Source: Candidatus Izemoplasma sp. (GTDB lineage: Bacteria; Bacillota_I; Bacilli_A; Izemoplasmatales; Izemoplasmataceae). Taken from it: a DNA stretch of 6,866 bases. The translations under genes were made by a program, and so were the position numbers. The notes beneath the pieces are model-generated. The model was not told the DNA's origin. It ran no database searches and saw only the letters and a program-made list of their open reading frames with translations. Of this stretch, positions 1 to 5,822 are shown one piece after another. The number at the start of each line of letters is the position of its first letter. The stretch's first letter is position 1. The DNA lies in contig SKJA01000015.1 of the NCBI GenBank assembly GCA_007116105.1, positions 1 through 6,866 of the forward strand, written 5' to 3'.

Positions 1-30
1 CTGTTCAACTGTATGACGTGTTTTTTTCAT
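1..30 (-). CDS. Start of IS3-type OrfA transposase subunit (10 codons only)
   Basis: A minus-strand ATG at 30-28 opens the frame MKKTRHTVEQ and runs off the window. It is preceded by AAGGATGG (plus-strand 38-45 on the opposite strand), a good ribosome site about seven bases from the ATG. A start of the form MKK-(R/K)-(F/Y/H)-T-x-EQ is typical of IS3-family OrfA proteins. These carry a helix-turn-helix that binds the IS ends and are joined to the DDE catalytic subunit OrfB by programmed frameshifting. Only ten residues are visible, so the identification depends mainly on the IS-like end just upstream. Another short basic protein remains possible. Confidence 0.45.
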   Translation of the reverse strand, partial: MKKTRHTVEQ

Positions 31-56
31 AGTTCATCCATCCTTCATTTGAGTTT

Positions 57-62
57 AGTATA
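57..62 (-). promoter_or_regulatory. Possible -10 box for the IS transposase
   Basis: On the minus strand TATACT lies about 26 bases upstream of the OrfA ATG and matches five of six bases of TATAAT. No convincing -35 is present at 16-18 bases spacing, where AATCTG is the nearest candidate, so the promoter would be weak, as is common for IS elements. Confidence 0.35.
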
Positions 63-127
63 TCACTTTTTCTCTCACTCAGATTGGACTAATTATTGGG
101 GGGCACGTCAAGGAACATAGAGTTAGA

Positions 128-604
128 ATGCCTTCGTATCGTGTCTTTAATAACATTCAACACATGTCCATTTTAGAAGACAACCGTTACTTCATCCCAC
201 GTGGGTCTTGGGAGCGTGGTCAAGACAACATCATCTTAGACTATAACCCAACGACGAAACGTTACAGTGCGCATTACACCAATCTGCCGGCGATGAGTGA
301 AGTCGCGCCTTTAGGCGATGGTTTCATTGGCATCAACAACGATAAGACGGCGATTTTGTATTTCGAGCGTAACGAGGAAAAATCTTTGGATGGCTATCAT
401 TATTATGATCTAATCAACTTAACCGAAGGCGAGAATGTTCACGCAGTGAACAATCTCATCATTGATTTTGACGGCTCCATTTACTTTAAAGCGGTCGATA
501 ATTTCATTCAAGACATCACAGGCGTGATTCATGCGGATGGCACGGTTGAGATTGATACGTTCTACACAGAACGTGAAATTATTCGTGTAAGACCAATAAA
601 TTAA
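128..604 (+). CDS. Hypothetical beta-rich protein, probably 5'-truncated by the IS
   Basis: The frame encodes 158 residues that I do not recognise. It is rich in alternating hydrophobic and aromatic residues, with short Gly/Asp-Gly turns such as PLGDGFIGINND and IDFDGSIYF. This looks like the last blades of a beta-propeller or a related all-beta surface protein. There is no signal peptide, membrane helix or lipobox in what remains. The first ATG is 18 bases inside the IS boundary, and the only purine-rich stretch upstream (AAGGA, 110-114) is about 13 bases away, too far for a good ribosome site. The reading frame is open upstream through the junction, back into the IS end as far as a TAG at 56-58. 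The simplest reading is that the IS replaced or separated the true 5' end, so the protein is either unexpressed or made only from an IS-borne start. A strong terminator follows directly. Codon usage resembles the neighbouring genes. Confidence 0.6.
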   Translation: MPSYRVFNNIQHMSILEDNRYFIPRGSWERGQDNIILDYNPTTKRYSAHYTNLPAMSEVAPLGDGFIGINNDKTAILYFERNEEKSLDGYHYYDLINLTEGENVHAVNNLIIDFDGSIYFKAVDNFIQDITGVIHADGTVEIDTFYTEREIIRVRPIN

Positions 605-609
605 CAAGC

Positions 610-667
610 AGGCTGTAACGCATTGAGAAAAGCGCAACACTCAAGGCGTTACAGCCTTTTTCTTTTT
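610..667 (+). terminator. Rho-independent terminator with a two-tier stem
   Basis: GGCTGTAACGC (611-621) pairs perfectly with GCGTTACAGCC (646-656). After one A/G mismatch the stem continues with TTGAG (623-627) against CTCAA (640-644), leaving a 12-base loop. A T-rich tract, TTTTTCTTTTT, follows at 657-667. It starts six bases after the TAA of the frame at 128-604, so it ends that transcript and insulates the TIR gene downstream. Confidence 0.9.
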
Positions 668-725
668 GTTAATTTCGTCAGGTTTTAAGGAAACAAACAA
701 AGGCGTTAAAAAATATCAAAAGAGT

Positions 726-755
726 CTTACAAACCGACACTTAATAGCATATAAT
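726..755 (+). promoter_or_regulatory. Predicted promoter of the TIR-domain gene
   Basis: A perfect TATAAT lies at 750-755. The best -35 is CTTACA at 726-731 (four of six matches, 18-base spacer). Transcription would begin near 762, giving a leader of about 85 bases before the ATG at 846. A 7-bp inverted repeat, ATAGCAT (744-750) and ATGCTAT (768-774), brackets the -10 box and presumed start site and could be a repressor site. Confidence 0.55.
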
Positions 756-845
756 TAACATATATTGATGCTATGTATGAATTTCAGGATAAAAAGACTT
801 TGTCAGAGAGTCATGAACAGACCACACATGAAGGGGAGAACTTGC

Positions 846-3383
846 ATGGAACTTAAAGAAGCTAAGTGTACAGCCTGTGGCGCCAGTTTAAAGGCAGAAT
901 CACAACAAAAAACGATGACGTGTCAGTTTTGTCAAACCACTATTTTTGTCAAACATGCGATTGACTTTGCGCTCGTTGAAGTGGACCGCAGCAAAGACAT
1001 CGAACGCTACCGCGCACAACTGAAAACCGCCATAACCCAGCACAGCGTGAAAGAAATGTTGCGCGTCAGTGCGCTTTTAAAAGATCTTATTCCACAAGAT
1101 CTCATGGCGAGTTATGCTTTTGCTTACGCTAAGCAACAACAAAACGAACCATCGTTCATGAAACTGTTTTTAAAAGAGGCGCCAGAGGGCACCACTGAAG
1201 ACACCCAAACCATCATTAAACACATGATGCAAAAAAGTGACTTAAGAGACAAGGAGCTTATTTTGTGGTGGTTAGAAACACACCACCCGCAAAAAGTCGA
1301 AGACTATTTACATGCGCATGCGGATCGGCTTAAAGCAGAAGATCAATACGCAAATATTCCAAGAGACGTCTTCATTTGTTTTAGTTCAAAACAAAATGAT
1401 GCGGCACAAGCCGTCTTAAAGGCGCTTGAAAAAGAGGGCCACAGTGTTTGGATTGCGACACGTAATTTGCGTCCTGAAGATAGTGAAAACTACTGGCTTA
1501 ACATTGAACAAGCGCTATCGCAAGTACGGTTGGTCGTTGTCGTCTCTTCACAAGAAGCGATGTATAGCAAAGACGTCCAATACGAGCTCGATTTAGCACG
1601 CAAACACAAAAAGAAGCTGGTGGAGTTTAAAGTCGATACCGAACCCCATACGGCCCTGTTTAAACATGTCTTTGATGGTAAGAAATGGGTCGAAGGTTTT
1701 GAAGCACTCGATGCGGGGATTGTTCGTTTAAAAAAACGCGTCTTTGAAGAACTTGAGCAATTAAAACCCATTATGCCGCTTAAAGACGTGCCTACGATGA
1801 AGGTTAAAAAACCTAAACGTCTGGTGTTGAAGTTGGGCCTCTTGTTGGTCGCGATGGTGGTGGGGGCCGGGGCTTGGCTTGGAGTCAATGGGTACACAGA
1901 CCCTGCGACATGGCGTACCGCCCGGGCCATCGGTCAAGCGACGCTCATTGTCACGATTGAATACAACGCTTCCATTGTGTTGTTTTTAAACCAAAACCAC
2001 GAAGTCATACACATCACCGGACTCAATGAGGACGGTCAACGGGTGGTTGACCTTTTAGATTTAGAGACGGAATCTTATGAAGAGTTAATTCGGCGCATTC
2101 TTCGCTACGCCTTTTTAAACAATCAGATTCCAGACAATGGTGGGATCTTACTGGGGATTGAGAGTCGCGACCCTTTACAGCGACAAATGATGCCTACGCT
2201 TCTTTTAGACATCGTCGATGAAGTTCGTTTAGATCGTGAGATTACCACGCATTATTATGCCTTTGAACTTGATCGTGAACTGACCCGCAACATGATGCTT
2301 GAACGCTCAACGAGTCGCAGTAAAGATGCGCTCGTTCAGGAAGTCTTAAGTCATCGCACGTCCAACAATGAATTATTTCCCGTCATCGTGACGGTGTCGC
2401 ATCAAACCTTGCAACAGCTTTTAAGACTTCGTGAATCGTATGAAATCGCACATACCTTACCGGTGGTGACACTTCACGGTGACGGTGAGCTTTATCATGA
2501 CGTCAGGACCCCGTTTACTGAGATAGGTGCTGACGCGGTGGATTTTGAAGGTCAGCCTTTAAGCGTCCACATCACAGGGGAAGTCAATACGGATGTCCTC
2601 GGTACTTATGTGATTGACTATATCGCCATCGATGGCGAAGGTCGTGAATCTAAACCGATAAAAAGAGTGGTCCATGTCGTGGACCGTGAAGCCCCTGAAC
2701 TCAGCTTAGAAGGCAGTAAAGAACTGACGATAGAAGTTGGGAGTTCCTTTGATGATCCCGGCTACCATGTGAGTGATAATTACGATGAAACAGTCACCGT
2801 AACTGTTGAGGGTCATGTGTATACAAACACGTTAGGTTCCTATACCCTGACGTACCGAGCCGTCGATACGTCAGGCAACGAAGCGACGGCGCTTAAACGG
2901 ATCATTCATGTGGTGGATACCACCCCACCAGTGGTGACAATGATGGGTGAGGCTTTCATTGAAATCGAGCTTGGTGAGACGTTTACGGACCCAGGCGTCA
3001 CGGTTATCGATAATCATGACTCTGAACCATCTCTGTTGACCGATAGCAATGTGAACCTTAGTGCGTTAGGGTCTTATGTGATTACCTATGTCGCGATTGA
3101 CGCGAGCGGTAATCAATCAGAACCGCTGACGCGGTCGGTTGTCGTCATTGAACCCATTGTTGTCTACCAAATCGACTATGTCTTAAATGGGGGCACCTGG
3201 CAAGAGGATGCGCTTTTGAGCTACCAATCCAACCAAACAGAGATTCATTTAGTGGAACCGTTTAAAGAAGGTTATACGTTGCGTGGTTGGTACCTCGATG
3301 CGCAGTTTAATGAAGCGTTTGACACGCAAGCGTTGCCTTATGAAGATCTGACGCTGTATGCGCGTTGGCAAATCCAAGAGTAA
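846..3383 (+). CDS. Membrane-anchored zinc-ribbon/TIR protein with RsgI-like, Ig-like and InlB-type ectodomain
   Basis: The frame encodes 845 residues. The ATG at 846 is chosen because AAGGGGAG (831-838) sits seven bases upstream; the same frame is open back to 765, but no ribosome site lies there and the promoter start would fall within it. In order: a zinc ribbon with C8/C11 and C26/C29; a helical charged linker (about 40-170); and a TIR domain (about 172-290). The TIR domain has the strand-A motif VFICFSS, a BB-loop region after W202, the hydrophobic strand VRLVVVVSS, and a Glu (E247, in QYELDLA) where NAD-cleaving TIRs carry the catalytic residue. One transmembrane helix follows (about 326-347) after a basic KVKKPKR stretch, which places the TIR domain in the cytosol. 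Outside are an RsgI-like domain (about 363-535), three DUF5011/HYR Ig-like repeats (539-612, 613-690, 691-770) and one InlB-type repeat (774-843). TIR domains either break down NAD or act as adaptors; which applies here is unknown. The TAA at 3381 falls between repeats where neighbouring units have Tyr, so this is probably the front half of a longer gene. Confidence 0.88.
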   Translation: MELKEAKCTACGASLKAESQQKTMTCQFCQTTIFVKHAIDFALVEVDRSKDIERYRAQLKTAITQHSVKEMLRVSALLKDLIPQDLMASYAFAYAKQQQNEPSFMKLFLKEAPEGTTEDTQTIIKHMMQKSDLRDKELILWWLETHHPQKVEDYLHAHADRLKAEDQYANIPRDVFICFSSKQNDAAQAVLKALEKEGHSVWIATRNLRPEDSENYWLNIEQALSQVRLVVVVSSQEAMYSKDVQYELDLARKHKKKLVEFKVDTEPHTALFKHVFDGKKWVEGFEALDAGIVRLKKRVFEELEQLKPIMPLKDVPTMKVKKPKRLVLKLGLLLVAMVVGAGAWLGVNGYTDPATWRTARAIGQATLIVTIEYNASIVLFLNQNHEVIHITGLNEDGQRVVDLLDLETESYEELIRRILRYAFLNNQIPDNGGILLGIESRDPLQRQMMPTLLLDIVDEVRLDREITTHYYAFELDRELTRNMMLERSTSRSKDALVQEVLSHRTSNNELFPVIVTVSHQTLQQLLRLRESYEIAHTLPVVTLHGDGELYHDVRTPFTEIGADAVDFEGQPLSVHITGEVNTDVLGTYVIDYIAIDGEGRESKPIKRVVHVVDREAPELSLEGSKELTIEVGSSFDDPGYHVSDNYDETVTVTVEGHVYTNTLGSYTLTYRAVDTSGNEATALKRIIHVVDTTPPVVTMMGEAFIEIELGETFTDPGVTVIDNHDSEPSLLTDSNVNLSALGSYVITYVAIDASGNQSEPLTRSVVVIEPIVVYQIDYVLNGGTWQEDALLSYQSNQTEIHLVEPFKEGYTLRGWYLDAQFNEAFDTQALPYEDLTLYARWQIQE
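2460..3158 (+). repeat. Three tandem DUF5011/HYR-type Ig-like domain repeats
   Basis: The coded protein repeats a unit of about 76-80 residues three times, starting near 2460, 2682 and 2916. Each has the order P-x-(V/L)-(T/S)-(L/M)-x-G, a short strand with FxD/FTE and PG, then LG(T/S)Y-x-(I/L)-x-Y-x-A-(I/V)-D-x-x-G, and ends in a V-x-V-V-D-type strand linking to the next. This is the bacterial surface Ig-like fold used as a spacer or carbohydrate-contact stalk. The first copy has lost the PG turn and is the most divergent. Confidence 0.85.
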
Positions 3384-4235
3384 AGCTTAACCTTTGAGAC
3401 CTTTGATGTTGTCACGCTTTCTGCGATGACGCTTGTTTATCAAGAAAGCATAACGTCTTTGACCGTACCAGATGAACCAGGCTTAGTCTTTGAAGGGTGG
3501 TTTTTAGACGACGCTTTCAAATAACCATTCGATTATGTGACGATGCCCGCGATGGATGTGACCATCTACGCTCAGTGGACCATCATCGATTATCATGTCA
3601 CCTACAATCTAGCAGGCGGTCAGCATGTGGATGATCCGCAACATACCTTTACGATCACGAATCCTTTAAGTTTAGATGCACCGGTTCGTGAAGGACATCA
3701 GTTTTTAGGTTGGTACGTAGATGAGCAGTATTCGCAGCCATTCAATGAACACGATCTCGTCTATGAAGATCTCACGCTTTATGCGCGTTGGCAAGTGAAG
3801 GATTATACGCTCACGTTTGACAGCGGGGAGATAGTCTTGATTGATCCGCTCACACAGGCGTTTGACACGCCGCTGCCTTCGCTTGACCCACCCGTGGTGG
3901 AAGGGTTTATTTTTCATGGTTGGTATCTGGATGACACGTTCACAACGCTCTTTGAAGAGGTCAGGATGCCAGCGGATGATCTCACGCTATATGCGCGTTT
4001 TGAAGCGAAAACCTACACTCTCACGCACAAAGTCTTAGCCTCGGCAGGCTCGAGTGATGTGATTTATGAAAGGAGTCAAACGGTGGCGTTTGGTGAAGTC
4101 ATGCAAGCACCGACACTTTCAAAAACCAACTCGGTGCTTTCAGGCTGGTTTACGGATTCCGCGCTGAATGAGCGCTATCAAGAAATCACCATGCCAGCGA
4201 ACGAATTAGTGCTTTATACGACGTGGATCCCACTT
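3165..4235 (+). repeat. Five tandem InlB-type (Flg_new) repeat units
   Basis: Units start near 3165, 3381, 3588, 3801 and 4011, each about 69-75 codons. The hallmark is an opening Y-x-(V/L)-T/Y strand, a central GxxFxGWYxD-type core and a closing DLTLYARW-type strand. Unit 2 holds both in-frame TAA codons. Units 1, 3 and 4 are alike even at DNA level near their ends: 3339-3371 and 3762-3794 differ at only two of 33 positions. Such repeats are beta-grasp-like stalk modules of extracellular proteins in Bacillota and Mollicutes. Confidence 0.88.
3384..3536 (+). other. Coding-like bridge between the two TAA codons and the downstream frame
   Basis: This stretch lacks an open frame starting with a usable start codon, but it is not a spacer. 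In the same frame as its flanks it encodes the body of InlB-type repeat unit 2, beginning SLTFETFDVV and including VFEGWFLDDAF up to the second TAA. No promoter, terminator hairpin or ribosome site is visible in it. This argues against two independent genes. Confidence 0.8.
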
Positions 4236-5654
4236 GAATATACCTACAGCACACACGACGGTGAAATCACCCTCCATACCTACACCGGCAACGACACTGT
4301 GGTGCGCATTCCTGAATACATTGATGGGTTACCGGTCAGAGTGTTAGACACGGGCTTGTTTGATTTCGTTGATCACGCATCTATTTTTGTGATTCATGTG
4401 GCGGATAATGTTCGTTTGATTCGTCACGCCTCGATTGTCTTAGATTCACTTAATGAACTCCATTTTACGGCGAACTCGCAACTCGAAACACTTGAAGCGT
4501 ATGCGATTGTCATGCATAGTAATCATGCTTCTTCGACGTTTTATTTGCCGCCTAAATTACAAACGATTGATTCTGGACAAGCCATCCATAGTCATAAGAT
4601 CGAGTCCTTTCATGTGGATGAAAGTAATCCCTACTTTAAAAGTGTGGATGGGATCGTTTATACGCAAGATGGGAAAACGTTAGTGTTATACCCAAGCGCG
4701 TTAAAAAACACTCGTTTTGAGGTGCCAGATACGGTTGAAGTGTTACGTGAAGCGCTGTTTTACAACCATTATTTCTTAGAAGAAGTTATCTTTAGCCAAA
4801 CATCGAACCTACGCATCATTGAAGAACGTGTCTTTAGCAGCGCACAGAATCTCCGTAAATTAACACTGCCTGCGAGTTTGGAAGTCATTGAAGGGCAGCA
4901 TAATTTTTTCGATACGCCTAAACTGATTCAGTTAAGTTTGGATGAAGAGAATGTTCATTTTGTTTTAGAGCAGGGCATTTTATACGATGCATTGAAGACA
5001 CGCATCATCGTTGCGTCAAAAGCACTTACAGGCACGCTACTGGTTCCAGACAGTGTGCATCGTATCGATGGGTTTGCTTTAAGCTACTCGACGATCACAC
5101 GCATGGAATTTTCTGATGAGAGTGTGTTAACCAGGTTAACCTTAGATTCATTCTCCGATATGAAGTATCTTCAGTCAGTCAGGTTACCGTCAAGACTGTC
5201 AGAGCTAGAGGTGGATGCTTTTTCTGGAACCGCGGCCTTAGAAACGATTGAAGTATCCTCATCAAACATGCATTTCAGTGACATCGAGGGTGTCTTATTC
5301 AATAAGAATGCGACAAAACTGATTCTTTTCCCGGTGCAACATGCCATTACTTATCAAGTCCCTGATGGCGTTCATACGATCGGGGAAGCCGCCTTTACCG
5401 ATGCGGATGTTGATGCGGTGACCTTCTCAGCTCAATCGAATATTACCATCATCGAACGTTTAGCCTTCCAAGGATCGAGGTTAAGCACCATTCACTTGCC
5501 TTCCTCCGTGATAAGAATCGATTACGGTGCGTTTGCCAATTTAGAAAATCTCACGGTGACGACCGATCATGCGTCTAAGCCTCATTTGTGGCACACTGAA
5601 TGGATCACAGAAGAGACTTTAGAAGCCAATTCAGAAGTTATATGGTGGGATTAG
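3537..5654 (+). CDS. InlB-repeat and BspA-type LRR fragment (back half of the split gene)
   Basis: The open stretch encodes up to 705 residues from a GTG at 3537. That start is not credible: no ribosome site precedes it, it opens inside a repeat unit, and the same coding sense continues upstream. It holds the end of InlB-type unit 2 (1-17), units 3-5 (18-233) and a BspA-type leucine-rich-repeat region (234-705). The LRR part shows LxxIxxxAF-like units such as TIGEAAFTDAD and IERLAFQGSRLSTIHLPSS. It also has three longer super-repeats starting near residues 356, 465 and 569, each with a V-D-x-x-N-x-x-F strand, a GI(L/V)Y-x-(K/D) turn, a T-x-L-x-x-x-P strand and a VPD-x-V motif. BspA-type LRRs are extracellular binding surfaces. 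There is no signal peptide, so as a separate protein it could not be exported, another sign that it belongs to the upstream membrane protein. The C-terminus (HTEW to IWWD) is a Trp-rich cap often seen at the end of such LRR regions, so this end appears intact. Confidence 0.8.
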   Translation: MTMPAMDVTIYAQWTIIDYHVTYNLAGGQHVDDPQHTFTITNPLSLDAPVREGHQFLGWYVDEQYSQPFNEHDLVYEDLTLYARWQVKDYTLTFDSGEIVLIDPLTQAFDTPLPSLDPPVVEGFIFHGWYLDDTFTTLFEEVRMPADDLTLYARFEAKTYTLTHKVLASAGSSDVIYERSQTVAFGEVMQAPTLSKTNSVLSGWFTDSALNERYQEITMPANELVLYTTWIPLEYTYSTHDGEITLHTYTGNDTVVRIPEYIDGLPVRVLDTGLFDFVDHASIFVIHVADNVRLIRHASIVLDSLNELHFTANSQLETLEAYAIVMHSNHASSTFYLPPKLQTIDSGQAIHSHKIESFHVDESNPYFKSVDGIVYTQDGKTLVLYPSALKNTRFEVPDTVEVLREALFYNHYFLEEVIFSQTSNLRIIEERVFSSAQNLRKLTLPASLEVIEGQHNFFDTPKLIQLSLDEENVHFVLEQGILYDALKTRIIVASKALTGTLLVPDSVHRIDGFALSYSTITRMEFSDESVLTRLTLDSFSDMKYLQSVRLPSRLSELEVDAFSGTAALETIEVSSSNMHFSDIEGVLFNKNATKLILFPVQHAITYQVPDGVHTIGEAAFTDADVDAVTFSAQSNITIIERLAFQGSRLSTIHLPSSVIRIDYGAFANLENLTVTTDHASKPHLWHTEWITEETLEANSEVIWWD
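4236..5651 (+). repeat. BspA-type leucine-rich repeat array with a long super-period
   Basis: About 470 codons of LRR_5-like repeats. Short units of about 22-26 residues (x-L-x-x-I-x-x-x-A-F) are interleaved with a longer unit seen three times, starting at 4602, 4929 and 5241 (spacing 109 and 104 codons). DNA identity between copies is low, so the array is old at the protein level and not a recent tandem duplication. Confidence 0.78.
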
Positions 5655-5738
5655 ATTTCTTCACATTGATAATCAATCGGGGAAATGTCTTTATCGAAGA
5701 ATGTTTAAAGTCTGTATCTTATTAAGATAACCATTTTA

Positions 5739-5766
5739 AGTGACAAATCACATTTATCTTGTCACT
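5739..5766 (+). promoter_or_regulatory. Inverted repeat overlapping the -35 box (operator candidate)
   Basis: AGTGACAA (5739-5746) and TTGTCACT (5759-5766) form a perfect 8-bp inverted repeat with a 12-base gap. The right arm contains the whole -35 hexamer TTGTCA, so a protein bound here would block RNA polymerase. No T-run follows, which argues against a terminator. Confidence 0.45.
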
Positions 5767-5787
5767 ATTGAATCTCTGACGTATAAT
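5759..5787 (+). promoter_or_regulatory. Strong sigma-A-type promoter of the PH-like gene
   Basis: TTGTCA (5759-5764) and TATAAT (5782-5787) are separated by exactly 17 bases. The -35 has five of six consensus bases and the -10 is perfect. The start would lie near 5794, giving a short leader of about 30 bases that contains AAGGAGG (5811-5817). Confidence 0.8.
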
Positions 5788-5822
5788 TAAATCAAATAAA
5801 TACCCCATATAAGGAGGGTTAT

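Larger units (their letters stand above)
1..110 (-). mobile_element. Left end of an IS3-family insertion sequence (partial)
   Basis: Read on the minus strand, the segment starts at base 110 with TGACGTGCCCCCC followed by an A/T-rich stretch and TTAGTCC. This is the usual look of an IS3-family (IS150-like group) terminal inverted repeat: a TG start, a C-run, and a GTCCA-type block some 20 bases in. Inside it come a -10-like TATACT (plus-strand 57-62), a ribosome site, and an ATG opening a lysine-rich N-terminus. The rest of the element, including its other inverted repeat, lies outside the window, so ends and target duplication cannot be compared. The assignment rests on the pattern of the end plus the OrfA-like first residues. 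It is inference, not a match to a known IS. Confidence 0.55.
846..5654 (+). pseudogene. Composite TIR-TM-LRR receptor-like gene broken by two nonsense codons
   Basis: The frames at 846-3383 and 3537-5654 are in the same reading frame, and the 153 bases between them also translate sensibly. Only TAA at 3381-3383 and TAA at 3522-3524 interrupt it; there is no frameshift. The 46 codons between the stops form a typical InlB-type repeat, with FEGWFLDDAF and then TMPAMDVTIYAQW, that aligns with its neighbours. In that alignment the first stop takes the place of Tyr (units elsewhere begin DY or TY) and the second that of Gln (compare YSQPF). Each is one base change away (TAT/TAC to TAA; CAA to TAA). 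The restored product would be about 1,600 residues: zinc ribbon, TIR, membrane span, RsgI-like domain, three Ig-like domains, five InlB-type repeats and a BspA-type LRR region. No cell-wall sorting motif ends it, which fits anchoring by the internal membrane helix. Recent pseudogenisation is the likeliest explanation. Consensus error, or the 845-residue product working alone, are alternatives. Confidence 0.75.

Noticed and set aside
419..640. Minus-strand open frame of 73 codons
   Set aside because: It starts inside the terminator stem and runs antisense to the 128-604 frame, with no ribosome site or recognisable protein pattern.
765..845. Longer N-terminus for the TIR protein starting at 765 (TTG) or 768 (ATG)
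   Set aside because: No ribosome site precedes these starts and the predicted transcription start lies at about 762. The ATG at 846 has a good AAGGGGAG seven bases upstream and begins just before the zinc ribbon.
1490..1930. Minus-strand open frame of 146 codons inside the TIR gene
   Set aside because: It lies antisense to the conserved TIR and membrane segment, has a Ser/Thr-rich composition typical of an antisense shadow, and has no ribosome site.
3381..3524. TAA reassigned to an amino acid, or programmed read-through
   Set aside because: The frame at 128-604 ends with TAA, the two stops would need different residues (Tyr and Gln), and no read-through signal is apparent. Nonsense mutation is simpler.
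3537..3543. Independent gene start (GTG 3537 or ATG 3543) for the LRR protein
   Set aside because: No ribosome site, promoter or signal peptide. The start lies inside an InlB-type repeat whose first part is encoded in the same frame immediately upstream.
3841..4038. Plus-strand 65-codon frame (and similar ones at 4453-4683 and, on the minus strand, 3705-3917)
   Set aside because: These are out-of-frame shadows of the InlB and LRR repeats, Arg-rich and without ribosome sites.
3165..4235. CRISPR-like or DNA tandem repeat array
   Set aside because: The periodicity is at protein level, with diverged DNA and coding phase kept. It is explained by InlB-type repeat domains.
5665..5677. ATTGAT-A-ATCAAT palindrome as a terminator for the LRR frame
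   Set aside because: The stem is short and A/T-rich and no T-run follows. I see no convincing terminator after 5654.
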